DNA of 30,532 bases from a candidate division TA06 bacterium DG_78 (GCA_001303225.1 LJNI01000012.1:1-30532); one strand, 5' to 3'. Shown: positions 16,911-25,452, numbered from the stretch's first letter. A program made the numbers and translations. Notes: generated by a model from the letters alone, not told the origin.

Positions 16911-17148
16911 GTTCCACCTTGTTTACTATTGTGCGTGAGGAGGGAACTGGATCCCAACCACCAACACAAAAAGGATTGCACCTCACAATACGCCAAACAC
17001 TTAATAAACCACCCTTAACCACACCGAAACGGTCAATTGCCTCGATTGCATAGGTAGAACAGGTTGGTTCAAACCGACATACCCTCGGAAATAGCGGTCC
17101 CAGAATACATTGATATGCCTTAACGATCGCTATGGCAATTGCCTTCAA
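16903..17148 (-). CDS. yidD: Membrane protein insertion efficiency factor YidD
   Basis: This 81-aa protein shows the YidD signature: YQCILGPLFPRVCRFEPTCS, then YAIEAIDRFG and RCNPFCVGGWDPVP. YidD is a small membrane-associated helper of YidC. The start overlaps the rnpA stop by 4 nt and its end overlaps yidC, the standard arrangement. Confidence 0.96.
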   Translation of the reverse strand: MKAIAIAIVKAYQCILGPLFPRVCRFEPTCSTYAIEAIDRFGVVKGGLLSVWRIVRCNPFCVGGWDPVPSSRTIVNKVEHE

Positions 17149-17528
17149 CGTTGCTCCTTGAATATTGTGAGGATATTTTGCACAGTGTCAAGGTCGAGAT
17201 GACCTCGTGCATAGAAGATGACTTTGAGATCCTTAAAAATATCTTTATTCATGCGATATGCCTCCCTTAAAATTCTCCTGATTCTATTCCGCTTAACCGC
17301 GCCGCCAATTTCCTTGGAGGCAACAAAACCAGCTTTCCGGCCTTCCCCAGGTCGATAGATTATAACGAGATTCCCACGTGAAAATCTGCTTCCTTTCGAG
17401 AATAGCCTTCGAATTTCTCTTTTTTTCTTCAGTCTCTCGGTTTTTGGTAAGCCGTACTTCTTAAGCTTATAATGTTTACGTTCTTTTCGCCCGTTTAGGT
17501 TAGGCTTCTGATTGCTCCTAGACGACAA
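17145..17528 (-). CDS. rnpA: Ribonuclease P protein component
   Basis: RnpA is the protein subunit of RNase P, which trims tRNA 5' ends with the catalytic RNA (not in this window). The core begins at [20 protein letters not shown] and contains the RNR signature in [18 protein letters not shown]. The only usable start I find is a TTG at 17528 that overlaps the rpmH stop by 11 nt, which gives a basic N-terminal extension of about 26 residues before the family core. There is no ATG in frame before the core. A basic extension and overlap with rpmH are also known from Thermus-type rnpA. Confidence 0.93.
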   Translation of the reverse strand: MSSRSNQKPNLNGRKERKHYKLKKYGLPKTERLKKKREIRRLFSKGSRFSRGNLVIIYRPGEGRKAGFVASKEIGGAVKRNRIRRILREAYRMNKDIFKDLKVIFYARGHLDLDTVQNILTIFKEQR

Positions 17529-17652
17529 GCCTTTTTCTACCTTTTTTCCTGCGCCGGCTCAGAATTTTCTTTCCACCTTTACTCTTCATCCGTTTTCGGA
17601 ATCCATGTGTCTTTTTCCGTTTTCTTCGACTCGGCTGATAAGTCCGTTTCAT
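17518..17652 (-). CDS. rpmH: Large ribosomal subunit protein bL34
   Basis: This 44-aa basic protein starts [20 protein letters not shown] and ends [12 protein letters not shown], the standard bL34 pattern. The ATG lies 6 nt after a consensus -10 box, predicting a leaderless transcript for the rpmH-rnpA-yidD-yidC-jag-mnmE operon. In many genomes dnaA lies divergently next to this gene; here a HEAT-repeat gene does. Confidence 0.98.
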   Translation of the reverse strand: MKRTYQPSRRKRKKTHGFRKRMKSKGGKKILSRRRKKGRKRLVV

Positions 17653-17658
17653 TTATCT

Positions 17659-17686
17659 ATTATACATAAAGAATAAAAGAAGTCAA
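17659..17686 (-). promoter_or_regulatory. Promoter of the rpmH operon, predicted leaderless
   Basis: On the minus strand TTGACT (17681-17686) and TATAAT (17659-17664) have a 16-nt spacer. Six nt separate the -10 box from the ATG, so +1 falls on the start codon. It is back to back with the promoter at 17723-17750. Confidence 0.85.
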
Positions 17687-17722
17687 CAGCTTAACACACA
17701 AACGGCTTATAGCGACAACTAC

Positions 17723-17750
17723 TTGACGAGGCATAATAAATATTTATAAT
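17723..17750 (+). promoter_or_regulatory. Promoter of the HEAT/HD-GYP operon, very short leader
   Basis: TTGACG (17723-17728) and TATAAT (17745-17750) have a 16-nt spacer. The ATG follows after 10 nt, giving a predicted leader of about 4 nt without room for a Shine-Dalgarno. Confidence 0.78.
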
Positions 17751-17760
17751 ATTTTACATC

Positions 17761-19290
17761 ATGGTTGAGAAGGTTACTGACATAATCTTGGCATTAACAA
17801 AAGCGATAAAGGCATTCCAACTTTATGGTATAGACCATCCTTCATCCAAAAATTTTTACACGCCATTATATCAAAAACTCTTTGAATTTCTCGAAGAGAA
17901 TAGTGAATTGACCTTCCAGATTGAGCGGTTTACTATTCGCTATTCAAATCAGATTGTTTATGAAGAAACAGAAAAGGATATCAATATTGCCTTTAAGCTG
18001 TTTCGAGACGGTATTAGGAGTGTCGGTTTTACTGAAGGATTAGCATCAGATGAGTTATTACGTTTTTTAGAAATTATCTCTCGTCCATCAGAGAAACAGG
18101 ATATCGTCCTCAATCTGTGGGAGACCGATTTTATTCATATCCATTTCTATGTTGTAGAGGAAGAGGATGAAAAGGTAGACTATAAAGCCCCGAGTGAACC
18201 AGCACAAAAGATTGATTACAACACATGGATTAAGGACATGATGAGTAAAGAAAATATTGATCTAACAATACCAATGATACCAGATCTCAGCTTTGATGAA
18301 ATCAAAACGTTGAAGAATGAAATTACGTACAACGAAAAGAGTTCAATGATTCCACTGACAATTAATACACTTGTCTGTTTTCTTGATATTGAGAAGTCAA
18401 ATGAGGTTATTGAAAGTTTAATCAAACTTCTTGAACAGTGTATTCAAAATAGGGATTTTTATAATGCGCGGATAATCGTACACAGTTTACTCAAGTACCC
18501 GGACGTCAGTGTAATTGAAAAATTTGAGAATGAAACAACGATATCTGGCTTTAAAAAATTATTTGACATACCAGAAGATGATATTTTTAACGAATTTGTT
18601 GCATTCATTGGATTCTTTTCAAAAAAATCTATACCCCATTTTATCAGAATGACTGCACATGTCAGACGTCAGGACCGATTAGATGCATTACGACATAGAA
18701 TTGCATACATTGCACAGGATGACGTAACTCCGATTGCCGATTTTTTGAAGAGTGATGATACCCCATCCTTGATTAATGCAATTGCTATTCTCGGTATCAC
18801 GAAGGTAAAAGATATCGTCTCTTTGCTCCAGCCATTATTGAGGCACCCGGATCCAAAAGTGAGGATTGCAGTAGTATCGACCTTAGGACAAGTTGGTAGT
18901 CTGTCGCTCGTTACACAATTTATTGATGATGTTGATCTCGATGTAAGAATTAGGGTATTGCAGGTTCTCACACAAATGAAATATCCAAGCATATTCCCTG
19001 AACTCCTCCGCCGGGTAAAAAGAAGAGAGTTTCTCAATCTTGAATTTGCCGAACAGAAAGAGTATTTTAACTGTCTGGTTTCTAATGGTGAAAATAATCT
19101 CATAAAACATCTAAAAAAAATACTTTTCAAGTGGTTACTATTTGGCAGAAAGCGATATCGAGTTATGAGAAAATTAGCCGCTGCTGGACTCGCACAGATA
19201 CAAACTGAGGAGGCTCATGAAATTTTACAACAAGGTGTTGCGAGTAAGAATAAAGACATCAGAACAGCCTGTGAGATGGTATTGAAATGA
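17761..19290 (+). CDS. HEAT-repeat protein with an N-terminal domain like that of the next gene
   Basis: This 509-aa protein has no signal peptide or membrane segment. The N-terminal region (about 1-135) has ALTKAIKAFQLYGIDHP, ERFTIRYSNQIVYEE and FIHIHFYVVEEED. The same order of elements appears in the N-terminus of the HD-GYP protein that follows. The middle is helical, and about 300-500 contain HEAT repeats (PLLRHPDPKVRIAVVSTLGQ, VDLDVRIRVLQVLTQM, YRVMRKLAAAGLAQI). HEAT arrays usually mediate protein contacts, so it may be a scaffold or partner of the HD-GYP phosphodiesterase; that is inference. Its stop overlaps the next start by 4 nt (ATGA). Confidence 0.85.
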   Translation: MVEKVTDIILALTKAIKAFQLYGIDHPSSKNFYTPLYQKLFEFLEENSELTFQIERFTIRYSNQIVYEETEKDINIAFKLFRDGIRSVGFTEGLASDELLRFLEIISRPSEKQDIVLNLWETDFIHIHFYVVEEEDEKVDYKAPSEPAQKIDYNTWIKDMMSKENIDLTIPMIPDLSFDEIKTLKNEITYNEKSSMIPLTINTLVCFLDIEKSNEVIESLIKLLEQCIQNRDFYNARIIVHSLLKYPDVSVIEKFENETTISGFKKLFDIPEDDIFNEFVAFIGFFSKKSIPHFIRMTAHVRRQDRLDALRHRIAYIAQDDVTPIADFLKSDDTPSLINAIAILGITKVKDIVSLLQPLLRHPDPKVRIAVVSTLGQVGSLSLVTQFIDDVDLDVRIRVLQVLTQMKYPSIFPELLRRVKRREFLNLEFAEQKEYFNCLVSNGENNLIKHLKKILFKWLLFGRKRYRVMRKLAAAGLAQIQTEEAHEILQQGVASKNKDIRTACEMVLK

Positions 19291-20651
19291 AAATATCATT
19301 ACGCGAGGCAGGAGATAATTTTATTTCGTTTTTCTATACACTGATAAAAGCAGTCCAGGTACATGATTTGAGAAATGATGTAGTTCAAAGCGCAGCACAG
19401 AAACTCCTTGAATATATTAATTCAATCCTTACGGCAACATCGACGATTGAAATCGTTCGCTATCGTGATTATATATTTTTTAATAAGCAACGGTTGAGAT
19501 TTAAAATAGATAGATTCGCAAGTTTACAGTTTATTGACAGCAAGTTGAGGGTGTTAAAGATTAAGTCATTGACATTCCTCCCAGGTATCAGTAAAGAAGA
19601 AATTCTTAAGTTCAGTTCTATTTTTAAACTGGAGAGAGATATTTTCTTAAAGCAATTCACCTTAGAGAAATTTAATCATATCCAGCTTGAATTTGCCACA
19701 AGAGATGATGAAATTCCGGAACTCCTCAAGGATGGAGAACGGGTTAAGAGAACATACTTTAGAGCATTGAAGGGGTTGAGAAATTTGATGCAGAACTTAT
19801 GGACTAATCGACCTGTCGACGTGATAAGTTCACGACGTATTGTTTACAGCCTCCTCAATGCCCTATTTCAAGATGAATATGGCCTCCTGGCACTTGCTAC
19901 ACTAAAAAATATTGACGAGTATACATTCAATCATTCATTGAATGTTGGTATTCTTTCGATGGCCCTAGGACAGAGAATTGATCTTAATAGAAAAAGTCTC
20001 GCACAGCTTGGTACTGCAGGATTGCTGCACGATCTTGGCAAAGTCGATATTCCAAAAGAAATTATGTATAAGGTTGAACTATCTAATGAGGAATGGGAAA
20101 AAATTAAACTTCACTCTGTTTATGGTGTTAAAGAAATTGTGAGAATCAGAGAACTCGATGAGATCGGTATGGTTGGAATGGTAGTTGCATACCAGCATCA
20201 TTGGAACTATGACGGAACTGGTTATCCAGCAAGAGAAAAGGATGAGAAACCGATGCTCTTTGCTAAAATCGTACGTATATGTGATGCATACGATGCGATG
20301 ACATCACCGCGAACATACCAACCTATCCCCTATTTACGTCACTACGCCCTGAGGATCCTGTGGGCTCATAAACATACGTGGTTTGATCCAATTTTGGTAA
20401 AGGCGTTTATTCAGTTATTAGGAGTATACCCTGTCGGGAGCTGTCTTGAACTCAATTCCAGAGAAATAGGGCTCGTGATCAGACAGAATGTAGGGTATCT
20501 CGACCTACCGCTTGTAAAAATTGTCATAAACAAACAGGGTGAAAATGTAGATGGAGCAACTGTGGATCTCTCCCTAGAGAAAGGAATAAACATAGTGAGG
20601 CCGGTTTTCCCACAACAATACGGAATTAATCCAGCAACCTATTTCGTGTAG
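19287..20651 (+). CDS. HD-GYP domain phosphodiesterase
   Basis: HD-GYP proteins degrade cyclic dinucleotides, chiefly c-di-GMP. This 454-aa protein has an N-terminal domain (about 10-140) resembling that of the HEAT protein, a helical linker, and the HD-GYP domain at about 210-395. Signature residues are all present: NHSLNVG, LLHDLGK (His248/Asp249), KLHSVYG (His276), YQHHWNYDGTGYP (His304/305, GYP 312-314) and ICDAYDAMTSPRTY (Asp333). About 60 C-terminal residues form a small beta domain common after HD-GYP. It has no membrane anchor or receiver domain, so input is probably through the N-terminal domain or the HEAT partner. Confidence 0.93.
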   Translation: MKISLREAGDNFISFFYTLIKAVQVHDLRNDVVQSAAQKLLEYINSILTATSTIEIVRYRDYIFFNKQRLRFKIDRFASLQFIDSKLRVLKIKSLTFLPGISKEEILKFSSIFKLERDIFLKQFTLEKFNHIQLEFATRDDEIPELLKDGERVKRTYFRALKGLRNLMQNLWTNRPVDVISSRRIVYSLLNALFQDEYGLLALATLKNIDEYTFNHSLNVGILSMALGQRIDLNRKSLAQLGTAGLLHDLGKVDIPKEIMYKVELSNEEWEKIKLHSVYGVKEIVRIRELDEIGMVGMVVAYQHHWNYDGTGYPAREKDEKPMLFAKIVRICDAYDAMTSPRTYQPIPYLRHYALRILWAHKHTWFDPILVKAFIQLLGVYPVGSCLELNSREIGLVIRQNVGYLDLPLVKIVINKQGENVDGATVDLSLEKGINIVRPVFPQQYGINPATYFV

Positions 20652-20671
20652 CTCCACTACGTTAATTGTAG

Positions 20672-20700
20672 TTGACTTTTTTTTGTTTTATGTATATAAT
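20672..20700 (+). promoter_or_regulatory. Promoter of folP-cdaA, predicted leaderless
   Basis: TTGACT (20672-20677) and TATAAT (20695-20700) have a 17-nt spacer. Only 5 nt separate the -10 box from the ATG at 20706, so the start codon should be at the 5' end of the message. Confidence 0.82.
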
Positions 20701-20705
20701 AATTT

Positions 20706-21887
20706 ATGGTGCGTAAACTCATCCTGGGCAGTAGGGATTCAATACTGCAGGAATTAGCCCGAATAGGTGTTGACAAAAAATCCTACCCCATATTCATAAA
20801 TAAATCAGACCACCTCATTCTGAAATTTGAAAACCTCTCGTGCGCACAGACACATATTCTAAAGCAAACGGCACTCATCTGCGGAGCAGATTTAGCGATT
20901 CCCAAAACTGCCTATCAAGGAGGAAAAGGAAAAAAATTTTCTGTCCTCTTCTTTGCAAACAAACGAGAAATCGAAAAAATAGAAAAAAAACTTGATGATC
21001 AACCATGGATGGAACCAATCAGGCAGGAGCTACAAAATATCTTGGCACAAAGACATCTACCAGTGTTAGAACTTGGCCGAAAAAAAATAACTATTGACCG
21101 AACCTATATAATGGGTGTAATTAACATTACACTTGATTCATTCTACGGTGGCAGTCGATACACAACACGAGCAGTACTCGAAAAGGTTGCAAGGGAAATG
21201 GAAGAGGAAGGTGCTGATTTTATCGACATTGGTGCCGAATCTACCAGGCCAGGTGCTTGTCCAATTGATGAAAAGGAAGAAATTGAACGACTCAAACTCA
21301 TTCTACCGAAGCTCGCTAAAATGACCCACATTCCAATTTCTATCGACACACGTAAAACACGTGTCGCATCATTTGCTATCGACCATGGTGCTACAATAGT
21401 AAATGACATCTCGGGACTCGGTTTTGATAAAAAAATGGCAAAGGTGGTCGCAAAAAATAATGTTTGTTTAGTAATCATGCATATTAAAGGATCTCCCAAA
21501 ACGATGCAGTTAAATCCATCATATGACGATCTGATGGGAGAAATTCACAATTTTTTAGAAAAGAAAATAGATTTTGCTACACAATCCGGTGTGAAGAGAG
21601 AACGTATCATTATCGACCCAGGTTTTGGTTTTGGAAAGAGACTCGACGATAATTATGAAATAATGAGACGGTTAAATGAATTGACGACTTTTAAAAGGCC
21701 CATTTTAGTTGGTCATTCAAGAAAATCATTTATTGGTGTCCCATTTAATTTTACTCCTGAACAGAGGCTCGAGGGAACACTCGGCGTAGAAGCACTATTA
21801 ATCAAAAGCGGAGCCTCTATATTGAGAGTCCATGATGTTTTAGAGGCAAAAAGGGTCGCTCTCTTAATCGATAGGATTGAGCGATGA
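20706..21887 (+). CDS. folP: Dihydropteroate synthase with N-terminal extension
   Basis: DHPS joins p-aminobenzoate to the pterin pyrophosphate in folate synthesis. The catalytic TIM barrel occupies about 130-393: MGVINITLDSF, DIGAESTRPGA, ISIDTRK, VNDISG, MHIKGSPKTMQ, DPGFGFGK and GHSRKSFIG. About 125 residues precede it, an extension found in some bacterial lineages, of unclear role. In the first loop most enzymes have NxTPDSF; here Leu143 replaces the Pro. The pterin- and phosphate-binding Asn, Asp, Arg and Lys residues are otherwise in place. It overlaps cdaA by 4 nt. Confidence 0.94.
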   Translation: MVRKLILGSRDSILQELARIGVDKKSYPIFINKSDHLILKFENLSCAQTHILKQTALICGADLAIPKTAYQGGKGKKFSVLFFANKREIEKIEKKLDDQPWMEPIRQELQNILAQRHLPVLELGRKKITIDRTYIMGVINITLDSFYGGSRYTTRAVLEKVAREMEEEGADFIDIGAESTRPGACPIDEKEEIERLKLILPKLAKMTHIPISIDTRKTRVASFAIDHGATIVNDISGLGFDKKMAKVVAKNNVCLVIMHIKGSPKTMQLNPSYDDLMGEIHNFLEKKIDFATQSGVKRERIIIDPGFGFGKRLDDNYEIMRRLNELTTFKRPILVGHSRKSFIGVPFNFTPEQRLEGTLGVEALLIKSGASILRVHDVLEAKRVALLIDRIER

Positions 21888-22639
21888 ATTTATTCGGATT
21901 CCTCACTGTCAGGATTATTGACGTCATCGATATAATTGTCGTTGCCTTTCTCCTCTACGAATTTTTTAAATTTATTAAGGGTACTAAAGCAACGCCAATA
22001 CTCGTTGGTTTGCTGCTTTTCTTTATGATTTCATTTATTGCGCGCTGGCTCGATCTAAAAGCCCTGTCATGGATTATGAGTTCGATTCTCGCGGTTTGGG
22101 TAGTAGCATTTGTAATTGTCTTCCAACCTGAAATTAGAAATGCATTAGCACGTATTGGGCGTCAGCGTCCAATAAAATTTTTCCTCAAGGTCGAAGAAAC
22201 ACCAGTGATAGCCGAAATCATCGATGCAGTAAGGAAATTATCCGAAGAAAAAATCGGTGCACTCATACTCATTCAGAGAAGTATCGGATTGAAAGATATC
22301 ATTGATACTGGAATACGCATTGACGCTCAGGTAAATTCTTCTCTCCTTCGAACCATTTTCTTCCCTGACACACCTCTCCATGATGGTGCTTGTGTTATTC
22401 AGGGCGATACGATCGTTGCGGCGGGCTGCGTTCTACCGCTCAGTGAAAATCCAACCTTGAGCGGCAAGTATGGTTTACGACATCGTGCCGCCCTGGGTGT
22501 TGCTGAACAGAGTGACGCACTCTGTATTGTCGTTTCAGAAGAAACAGGAAGAATATCATTTACCTACAAAGGTAAACTTGTAACTAAGGTCGATGTCGAA
22601 ATTTTGAGAAGATCATTGGAAACCATATTTGCGGAGTAG
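21884..22639 (+). CDS. cdaA: Membrane-bound diadenylate cyclase (CdaA type)
   Basis: CdaA makes the second messenger c-di-AMP from two ATP. The 251-aa protein has three N-terminal transmembrane segments (about 10-28, 38-54 and 63-80), a short linker, and a DAC domain. The domain carries PLHDGACVI (DGA, 167-169) and GLRHRAALG (RHR, 199-201), both needed for catalysis. Firmicutes usually pair cdaA with cdaR and glmM; here it follows folP and no cdaR is present. The start overlaps the folP stop (ATGA). A hairpin overlaps its own stop codon. Confidence 0.96.
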   Translation: MNLFGFLTVRIIDVIDIIVVAFLLYEFFKFIKGTKATPILVGLLLFFMISFIARWLDLKALSWIMSSILAVWVVAFVIVFQPEIRNALARIGRQRPIKFFLKVEETPVIAEIIDAVRKLSEEKIGALILIQRSIGLKDIIDTGIRIDAQVNSSLLRTIFFPDTPLHDGACVIQGDTIVAAGCVLPLSENPTLSGKYGLRHRAALGVAEQSDALCIVVSEETGRISFTYKGKLVTKVDVEILRRSLETIFAE

Positions 22640-22655
22640 TGGCAACTCACTACTC
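22634..22655. terminator. Hairpin at the convergent ends of cdaA and the repeat protein gene
   Basis: GAGTAGTG (22634-22641) pairs perfectly with CACTACTC (22648-22655) around a 6-nt loop. The cdaA stop codon lies within the stem. The following plus-strand sequence is only moderately T-rich, so termination strength is uncertain. Confidence 0.55.
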
Positions 22656-22658
22656 ATC

Positions 22659-25358
22659 TCAATTAACTTTTATAATTTTGGATCTGGTTTTTTCAGTATG
22701 ACTTTCTATCTGTATAATGTAAATACCTGCAGGTACGCTTTTGTTTTCATCGTCAGTACCGTCCCAGATAATGTGGTCTGATAGTCTGATAATCTTATTG
22801 TCGAATTGCCTAACTAATCTGCCTGTCACATCGTATATTTTCAAGTCAGCAGCGATGTTATTAAGTAGATGATATCTGATATCAATTTTGTCCTTGAATG
22901 GGTTCGGATAGGCGTCAAGCACGTAACCTTTCTCGTGAGCGTGTGCTGTAGTCTTTTCTTCAGAACCTGGGAATGGAAATAATGTACCCCATATGCGAAG
23001 CGTATGTGCTGGTTGACCATTGATTTCTTCGGTGAAGCCAGAATACAATATGAGACAATCATTATTTGGTCCATGTACAGGTACTGGATCGAATTGATTC
23101 CCCAACTGAAGAGATACAGAGAATGTATCAATTACGTTTACATCGGGAGTAACGACTGCTCCGTAGATATCATTTTCTGAACCGCTCAACCACTCTTCCC
23201 ATACGATTACGTAATTTGTACCATCAAAGGTGACTGAAGGGTAGAATTGATACATTACACCAACAGTGAGAAACACTCCAAATGAATCGAGAACTGTGCC
23301 TTCTTGATTTACCCGTGCTGCATAAATGCCGTGTGAACCGCTCCGTGAATCAGACCATACAACAAGGTAATTTGTGCCGTCAAAAGAAACATCTGGAAAC
23401 CACTGATCGTCTTCAGAATCAGAGACAATAATACCTGATGGGTCGAGTACCATACCTGATGTATCGACTCGCGTGCCAAAGATGTCAAAGTATTCAAACC
23501 CAGGTGTATAGTTTTCCCAAACGACGAAGTAATTTGTACCGTCAAAGCTGACTGAAGGGTAGTTCTGCCTTCCTGACACCGCAGATGAAACGGCAATACC
23601 TAATGGATCATTCACATAACCTGAAGTATCGACACGCGCACCATAGATATCAATCAATCCATTGCGAGCATCCTCCCACATTACGAGATACTGTGAACCA
23701 CCAAAGGTAACTGTTGGAACACGCTGGTCATTTGTTGCCGTCGAAATGGCAATGCCTAAGCTGTCGAGCACAAACCCTGATGGACTCACCCGTGCTCCAT
23801 AAATGTTATGATCTATAGCATCGACAAATGATTCACCACGTTCATCATCCCACACTACCAGATAGTTAGTACCGTCAAAAGCAACTGAAGGAAACCACTG
23901 ATCCGCAGCATCTGTTGAGATTGCAATGCCTAATGGATCAAGGATAGAACCTGATTGATCTACTCGTGTGCCGTAGATATCGTATGATGAATCACTTCGG
24001 TAATCGTGCCAGACAACAAGATAATTGGTTCCATCAAATGCCGCAGATGGGCTCCACTGGTCGTATACTGCAGTAGAAACGATGAGGCCCACTGTGTCTT
24101 GTACAACACCTGATTGGTTCACCTGTGTTGTATAAATATCACCGGGATAATCACCACCATGCCGTTTGTCTTGCCACACGACTGAATAATGTATACCATC
24201 GTAGATAGTTGCAGGATACCACTGATCAGATTGAACAGCCGAGATAGCGATACCAGAAACGTCGAGAACACTCCCTGATGTACTCACACGCGACCCATAG
24301 ACATCACTATCAATACCAGTACGGTCATCATGCCAAACTACAAAATATTGTGTGTTGTCAAAACAGATCGATGGGTTCGATTGATCATCTGGAGCAGTTG
24401 AGATGGCAATACCGAGAGAATCGAGTACTGTACCTGACGTATCTACGCGTGCACCATAGATGTCACTCGATGAAATATTGCGATTATCCTGCCACACAAC
24501 CAAGTAGTTGGTTCCATCAAATTCGAGTAAAGCAGACTCCTGGGCTTGTGAGGCACTCGAGATCGCTATTCCCGATGGATCGAGCACAACTCCAGCCTGA
24601 GTGACACGTGTTCCGTAAATATCGTGCGATGTTCCAGCGTGAATATCATTCCATACTACAAGATAGTTTAGTCCATCAAATGCAACAGATGGAGCGTATT
24701 GACTGTTCACCGCAGTCGAGATGGCAATGCCTGTAGGATCGAGAACATTCCCTGAGGTATCAATACGTGTACCGTAGATATCATATGATGATGCTACATT
24801 TCGATTGTCTGTCCACACGACGAGATAATGAGTACTGCCAAAGGCACAATACGGAGACCCTTCACTGTGTACGCCATAGGCAATGGGAATATCTGATGAA
24901 TCGAGGACACTTCCTGAAGTATCAACACGTACGCCATAAATATCCCAGGATCCGTTACGAAAGTCTTCCCAGACAACAAAATAGTTTGTACCATCAAATG
25001 CTACTGTAGGATTTTTCTGGAAGTGTGGAGCCGTAGAAATAGCGATGCCAGCCGGGTCATGGACAGTACCTGATGGGCTCACCCGAGCTCCGTAGATATC
25101 ATAAGAATAGAAAGAATTGGGTCGCTCATCAGTCCACACAACGAGATAGTTTGTGCCGTCAAAAGCGACTGAGGGGTACTTTTGTCCATAGTAGGCAGAT
25201 GTGTAGCTAACAGTAGTATCAAGGAGGAATCCATTGCGGTATATTACGTGTTCAATGACTCTGTTCATATCAAAGGCCGGCGCAGTACGTAACATATGGT
25301 GAATTTTTTGGGAATTGAGGGATACAGTAAAGAAAAATATACAAATTAATCTCTTCAT
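22659..25358 (-). CDS. Secreted 13-repeat beta-rich protein with C-terminal sorting domain
   Basis: This 899-aa protein starts with a signal peptide (MKRLICIFFFTVSLNSQ). Thirteen tandem repeats of about 50-58 residues follow. Each runs PSVAFDGTNYLVVWxDxR, then DIYGxRV, SGxVLDPxGIAIST and a short linker, often DDQW. The blade-like length and VVWxD core suggest one or more beta-propellers; thirteen does not divide into the usual seven-bladed units. Residues 817-899 form the sorting module (YPNPFKDKIDIRY, IYDVTGRLVRQF, PAGIYIIQI). Ligand and function are unknown. A perfect promoter and CGGAG before the ATG support the start. Confidence 0.9.
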   Translation of the reverse strand: MKRLICIFFFTVSLNSQKIHHMLRTAPAFDMNRVIEHVIYRNGFLLDTTVSYTSAYYGQKYPSVAFDGTNYLVVWTDERPNSFYSYDIYGARVSPSGTVHDPAGIAISTAPHFQKNPTVAFDGTNYFVVWEDFRNGSWDIYGVRVDTSGSVLDSSDIPIAYGVHSEGSPYCAFGSTHYLVVWTDNRNVASSYDIYGTRIDTSGNVLDPTGIAISTAVNSQYAPSVAFDGLNYLVVWNDIHAGTSHDIYGTRVTQAGVVLDPSGIAISSASQAQESALLEFDGTNYLVVWQDNRNISSSDIYGARVDTSGTVLDSLGIAISTAPDDQSNPSICFDNTQYFVVWHDDRTGIDSDVYGSRVSTSGSVLDVSGIAISAVQSDQWYPATIYDGIHYSVVWQDKRHGGDYPGDIYTTQVNQSGVVQDTVGLIVSTAVYDQWSPSAAFDGTNYLVVWHDYRSDSSYDIYGTRVDQSGSILDPLGIAISTDAADQWFPSVAFDGTNYLVVWDDERGESFVDAIDHNIYGARVSPSGFVLDSLGIAISTATNDQRVPTVTFGGSQYLVMWEDARNGLIDIYGARVDTSGYVNDPLGIAVSSAVSGRQNYPSVSFDGTNYFVVWENYTPGFEYFDIFGTRVDTSGMVLDPSGIIVSDSEDDQWFPDVSFDGTNYLVVWSDSRSGSHGIYAARVNQEGTVLDSFGVFLTVGVMYQFYPSVTFDGTNYVIVWEEWLSGSENDIYGAVVTPDVNVIDTFSVSLQLGNQFDPVPVHGPNNDCLILYSGFTEEINGQPAHTLRIWGTLFPFPGSEEKTTAHAHEKGYVLDAYPNPFKDKIDIRYHLLNNIAADLKIYDVTGRLVRQFDNKIIRLSDHIIWDGTDDENKSVPAGIYIIQIESHTEKTRSKIIKVN

Positions 25359-25375
25359 TTTGCTCCGTTAGATAT

Positions 25376-25403
25376 ATTATACTGATGATTGTTTATTTGT
25401 CAA
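25376..25403 (-). promoter_or_regulatory. Promoter of the 13-repeat protein gene
   Basis: On the minus strand TTGACA (25398-25403) and TATAAT (25376-25381) are perfect consensus with a 16-nt spacer. The predicted leader is about 11 nt and includes CGGAG. Confidence 0.87.
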
Positions 25404-25452
25404 TACTTAAGTCTTTTGAAGCATTCTGATAATACTATAAAAGTTCCAGGTA

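Noticed and set aside
17653..17760. Origin of replication beside rpmH
   Set aside because: Only 108 nt are available and they are taken up by two promoters. No TTATCCACA-like DnaA box cluster is seen; TTAACACAC is a poor match.
18669..19130. 153-aa minus-strand reading frame inside the HEAT gene
   Set aside because: It lies wholly opposite HEAT repeats and has no recognisable features.
20656..20684. Terminator after the HD-GYP gene
   Set aside because: ACTAC and GTAGT form only a 5-bp stem before the T-run, and the T-run is part of the next promoter's spacer. The stem is too weak to call.
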